Of a stretch of DNA of 6,845 nucleotides, positions 5,904-6,845 are shown in pieces (position 1 is the first letter of the stretch; each line of letters opens with the position of its first letter). A model generated the notes under the pieces. It was given only the letters and a program-made list of their open reading frames with translations, was not told the DNA's origin and did no database searches. A program made the translations under genes and the position numbers. Origin of the DNA: an uncultured Eubacteriales bacterium (GTDB lineage: Bacteria > Bacillota > Clostridia > Lachnospirales > Anaerotignaceae); NCBI GenBank assembly GCA_900546215.1, contig URCD01000112.1, forward strand, positions 1 through 6,845, given 5' to 3'.

Positions 5904-6770
5904 ATGCAATATGAGCTCCTTCAAAGTCTCAGTCCTGAGGAAAAAAATATTGTTGAGGCAAAGCTTTTCAGCCTTTTACCCTCTCTTGTCAGGCGGTATA
6001 CATCGGGTGAAAGCAGTTCAATACCAGTTGATACTGCACAGGAAATGCTTAATTCTTTATATTATCAATTTAATGCTTATATTAAAGATAACGGATATCC
6101 AGGCTCAGTGCTATTAAATGAAAATGCGGAAGATATATATATTAAAGCGGTCAGTCATATTCAGAAAAAAATTGAGTATGGCAAAAATCTATATGTGAGG
6201 ACAGTCTTTTTAACATCAAAATTTTGCAATATTTCGATCTCTGACACGTTAAATGGAATTAAATCGTTTTTTAAATTCTATGACTTCATGTACTTTTCAC
6301 ATTTAATTCCCGGCGATATAGACTACCAGCTATGTATTCCTGTTTCAGAAGATTTGCTCGGTATTGATTATATTATCAAATATCTTGAACACCTAATAAT
6401 AGAAATATCCTTTATTGAGCAATTTGAAATTACTAAGGTTGATGCTGTTTTGAAAAAAGCATACTCAAATTATGATGAAACAATATTAAATCTATTTGAA
6501 CCAGTTTTTGCTTCTTCGCTTGGCCTGTCAATTATAGGAGCAGATATATTCAGCCTTTGTATAAACTGTGAACGTCTAAATGACTTATACAGCGTATTCA
6601 TCCAGCTTGACGGTAATGGCATCAAAAACGCTCTAGCAACAGGAGCAAGGGGAATATGCAGCATATTAAACATCAAAAACAATTATTATTTCATCGAAGC
6701 AGCACTGCAGCTTTATGCCAGAGTTGAAACTGCCTTGGAAAACAAAACGCTTGGAAATATTTTTATATAA
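5904..6770 (+). CDS. Uncharacterised protein (DUF6179-like)
   Basis: A 288-aa predicted cytoplasmic, largely helical protein without a signal peptide or clear membrane segment. The N-terminal part carries the most distinctive stretch, a helix EEKNIVEAKLFSLLPSLVRRY (12-32) followed by TSGESSSIPVDTAQEMLNSLYY (33-54). I associate this RYT-GESSS-V-TAQ pattern with the DUF6179 family, seen in Clostridia beside DUF6323; this is recollection, not a search result. The remainder has aromatic and Ile-rich helices (KFYDFMYFSHLIPGDIDYQL; FEPVFASSLGLSIIGADIFSLCI) and ends GNIFI. No known catalytic or nucleotide-binding motif is visible. The gene follows the 142-aa gene by 12 bases and is followed within a few bases by a terminator, so the pair forms a closed unit. 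Base composition is visibly more A+T-rich than valS. Function unknown. Confidence 0.85.
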   Translation: MQYELLQSLSPEEKNIVEAKLFSLLPSLVRRYTSGESSSIPVDTAQEMLNSLYYQFNAYIKDNGYPGSVLLNENAEDIYIKAVSHIQKKIEYGKNLYVRTVFLTSKFCNISISDTLNGIKSFFKFYDFMYFSHLIPGDIDYQLCIPVSEDLLGIDYIIKYLEHLIIEISFIEQFEITKVDAVLKKAYSNYDETILNLFEPVFASSLGLSIIGADIFSLCINCERLNDLYSVFIQLDGNGIKNALATGARGICSILNIKNNYYFIEAALQLYARVETALENKTLGNIFI

Positions 6771-6771
6771 T

Positions 6772-6802
6772 AAAAAGCAGTGCTATAAGCACTGCTTTTT
6801 CT
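6772..6802 (+). terminator. Intrinsic terminator of the two-gene unit
   Basis: AAAAAGCAGTGCT (6772-6784) pairs perfectly with AGCACTGCTTTTT (6788-6800), a 13-bp stem with a 3-nt ATA loop and a run of five T residues in the 3' arm. It lies immediately after the stop codon at 6768-6770. The A run on the 5' side gives a T run on the minus strand, so it may also serve a convergent gene at the right edge. Confidence 0.92.
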
Positions 6803-6814
6803 AACAATTCTCCC

Positions 6815-6845
6815 TCAAACCGCTTCATCCAAAATGTGATACTTG
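6815..6845 (-). CDS. Possible 3' end of a convergent gene (partial, tentative)
   Basis: On the minus strand one frame enters from the right edge and reads KYHILDEAV before a TGA stop at 6817-6815, about 13 bases before the bidirectional-looking hairpin. The spacing to that hairpin is what a convergent gene would show. Nine residues are far too few for identification, and a chance open frame of this length is common. Confidence 0.22.
   Translation of the reverse strand, partial: KYHILDEAV

Overview
The window looks like a chromosomal housekeeping segment of a low-to-moderate G+C Gram-positive bacterium, most likely a Clostridia member and perhaps Lachnospiraceae. The grounds are a class A penicillin-binding protein with a Cys-rich and Asn/Ser-rich C-terminal extension, a T-box leader before valS, strong AAGGAG-type Shine-Dalgarno sites, intrinsic terminators after every transcription unit, and a gene pair resembling DUF6323/DUF6179, which I associate with Clostridia. 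The taxonomy is inference.

Layout: (1) 2-775 (+) is the 3' part of a PBP1A-like gene, entering just before its KTGTT active-site motif. (2) 780-850 holds two hairpin terminators between convergent genes. (3) 858-2230 (-) is a two-gene operon, an NfeD-like membrane protein with an OB-fold tail followed by an SPFH/band 7 (QmcA/stomatin-like) protein. (4) 2231-2699 is a divergent intergenic region with a candidate nfeD promoter, a perfect 16-bp palindrome, a near-consensus sigma-A promoter for valS, and a complete tRNA-Val-type T-box riboswitch (candidate specifier GTA, T-box core, antiterminator and terminator). (5) 2700-5336 (+) is valS, ending in a 21-bp perfect hairpin terminator. (6) 5463-6770 (+) is a tightly spaced pair of uncharacterised genes (142 and 288 aa) with its own terminator. 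(7) The last 45 bases may carry the 3' tip of a minus-strand gene.

How the genes work together: NfeD and the SPFH protein are expected to form a membrane microdomain complex. ValRS charges tRNA-Val, and its synthesis is controlled by uncharged tRNA-Val through the T-box. The PBP polymerises and cross-links peptidoglycan outside the membrane. The last two genes are probably co-translated and may act together, but their function cannot be told from sequence. They are the least explained part of the window. I see no mobile element, CRISPR array, tRNA or rRNA gene.
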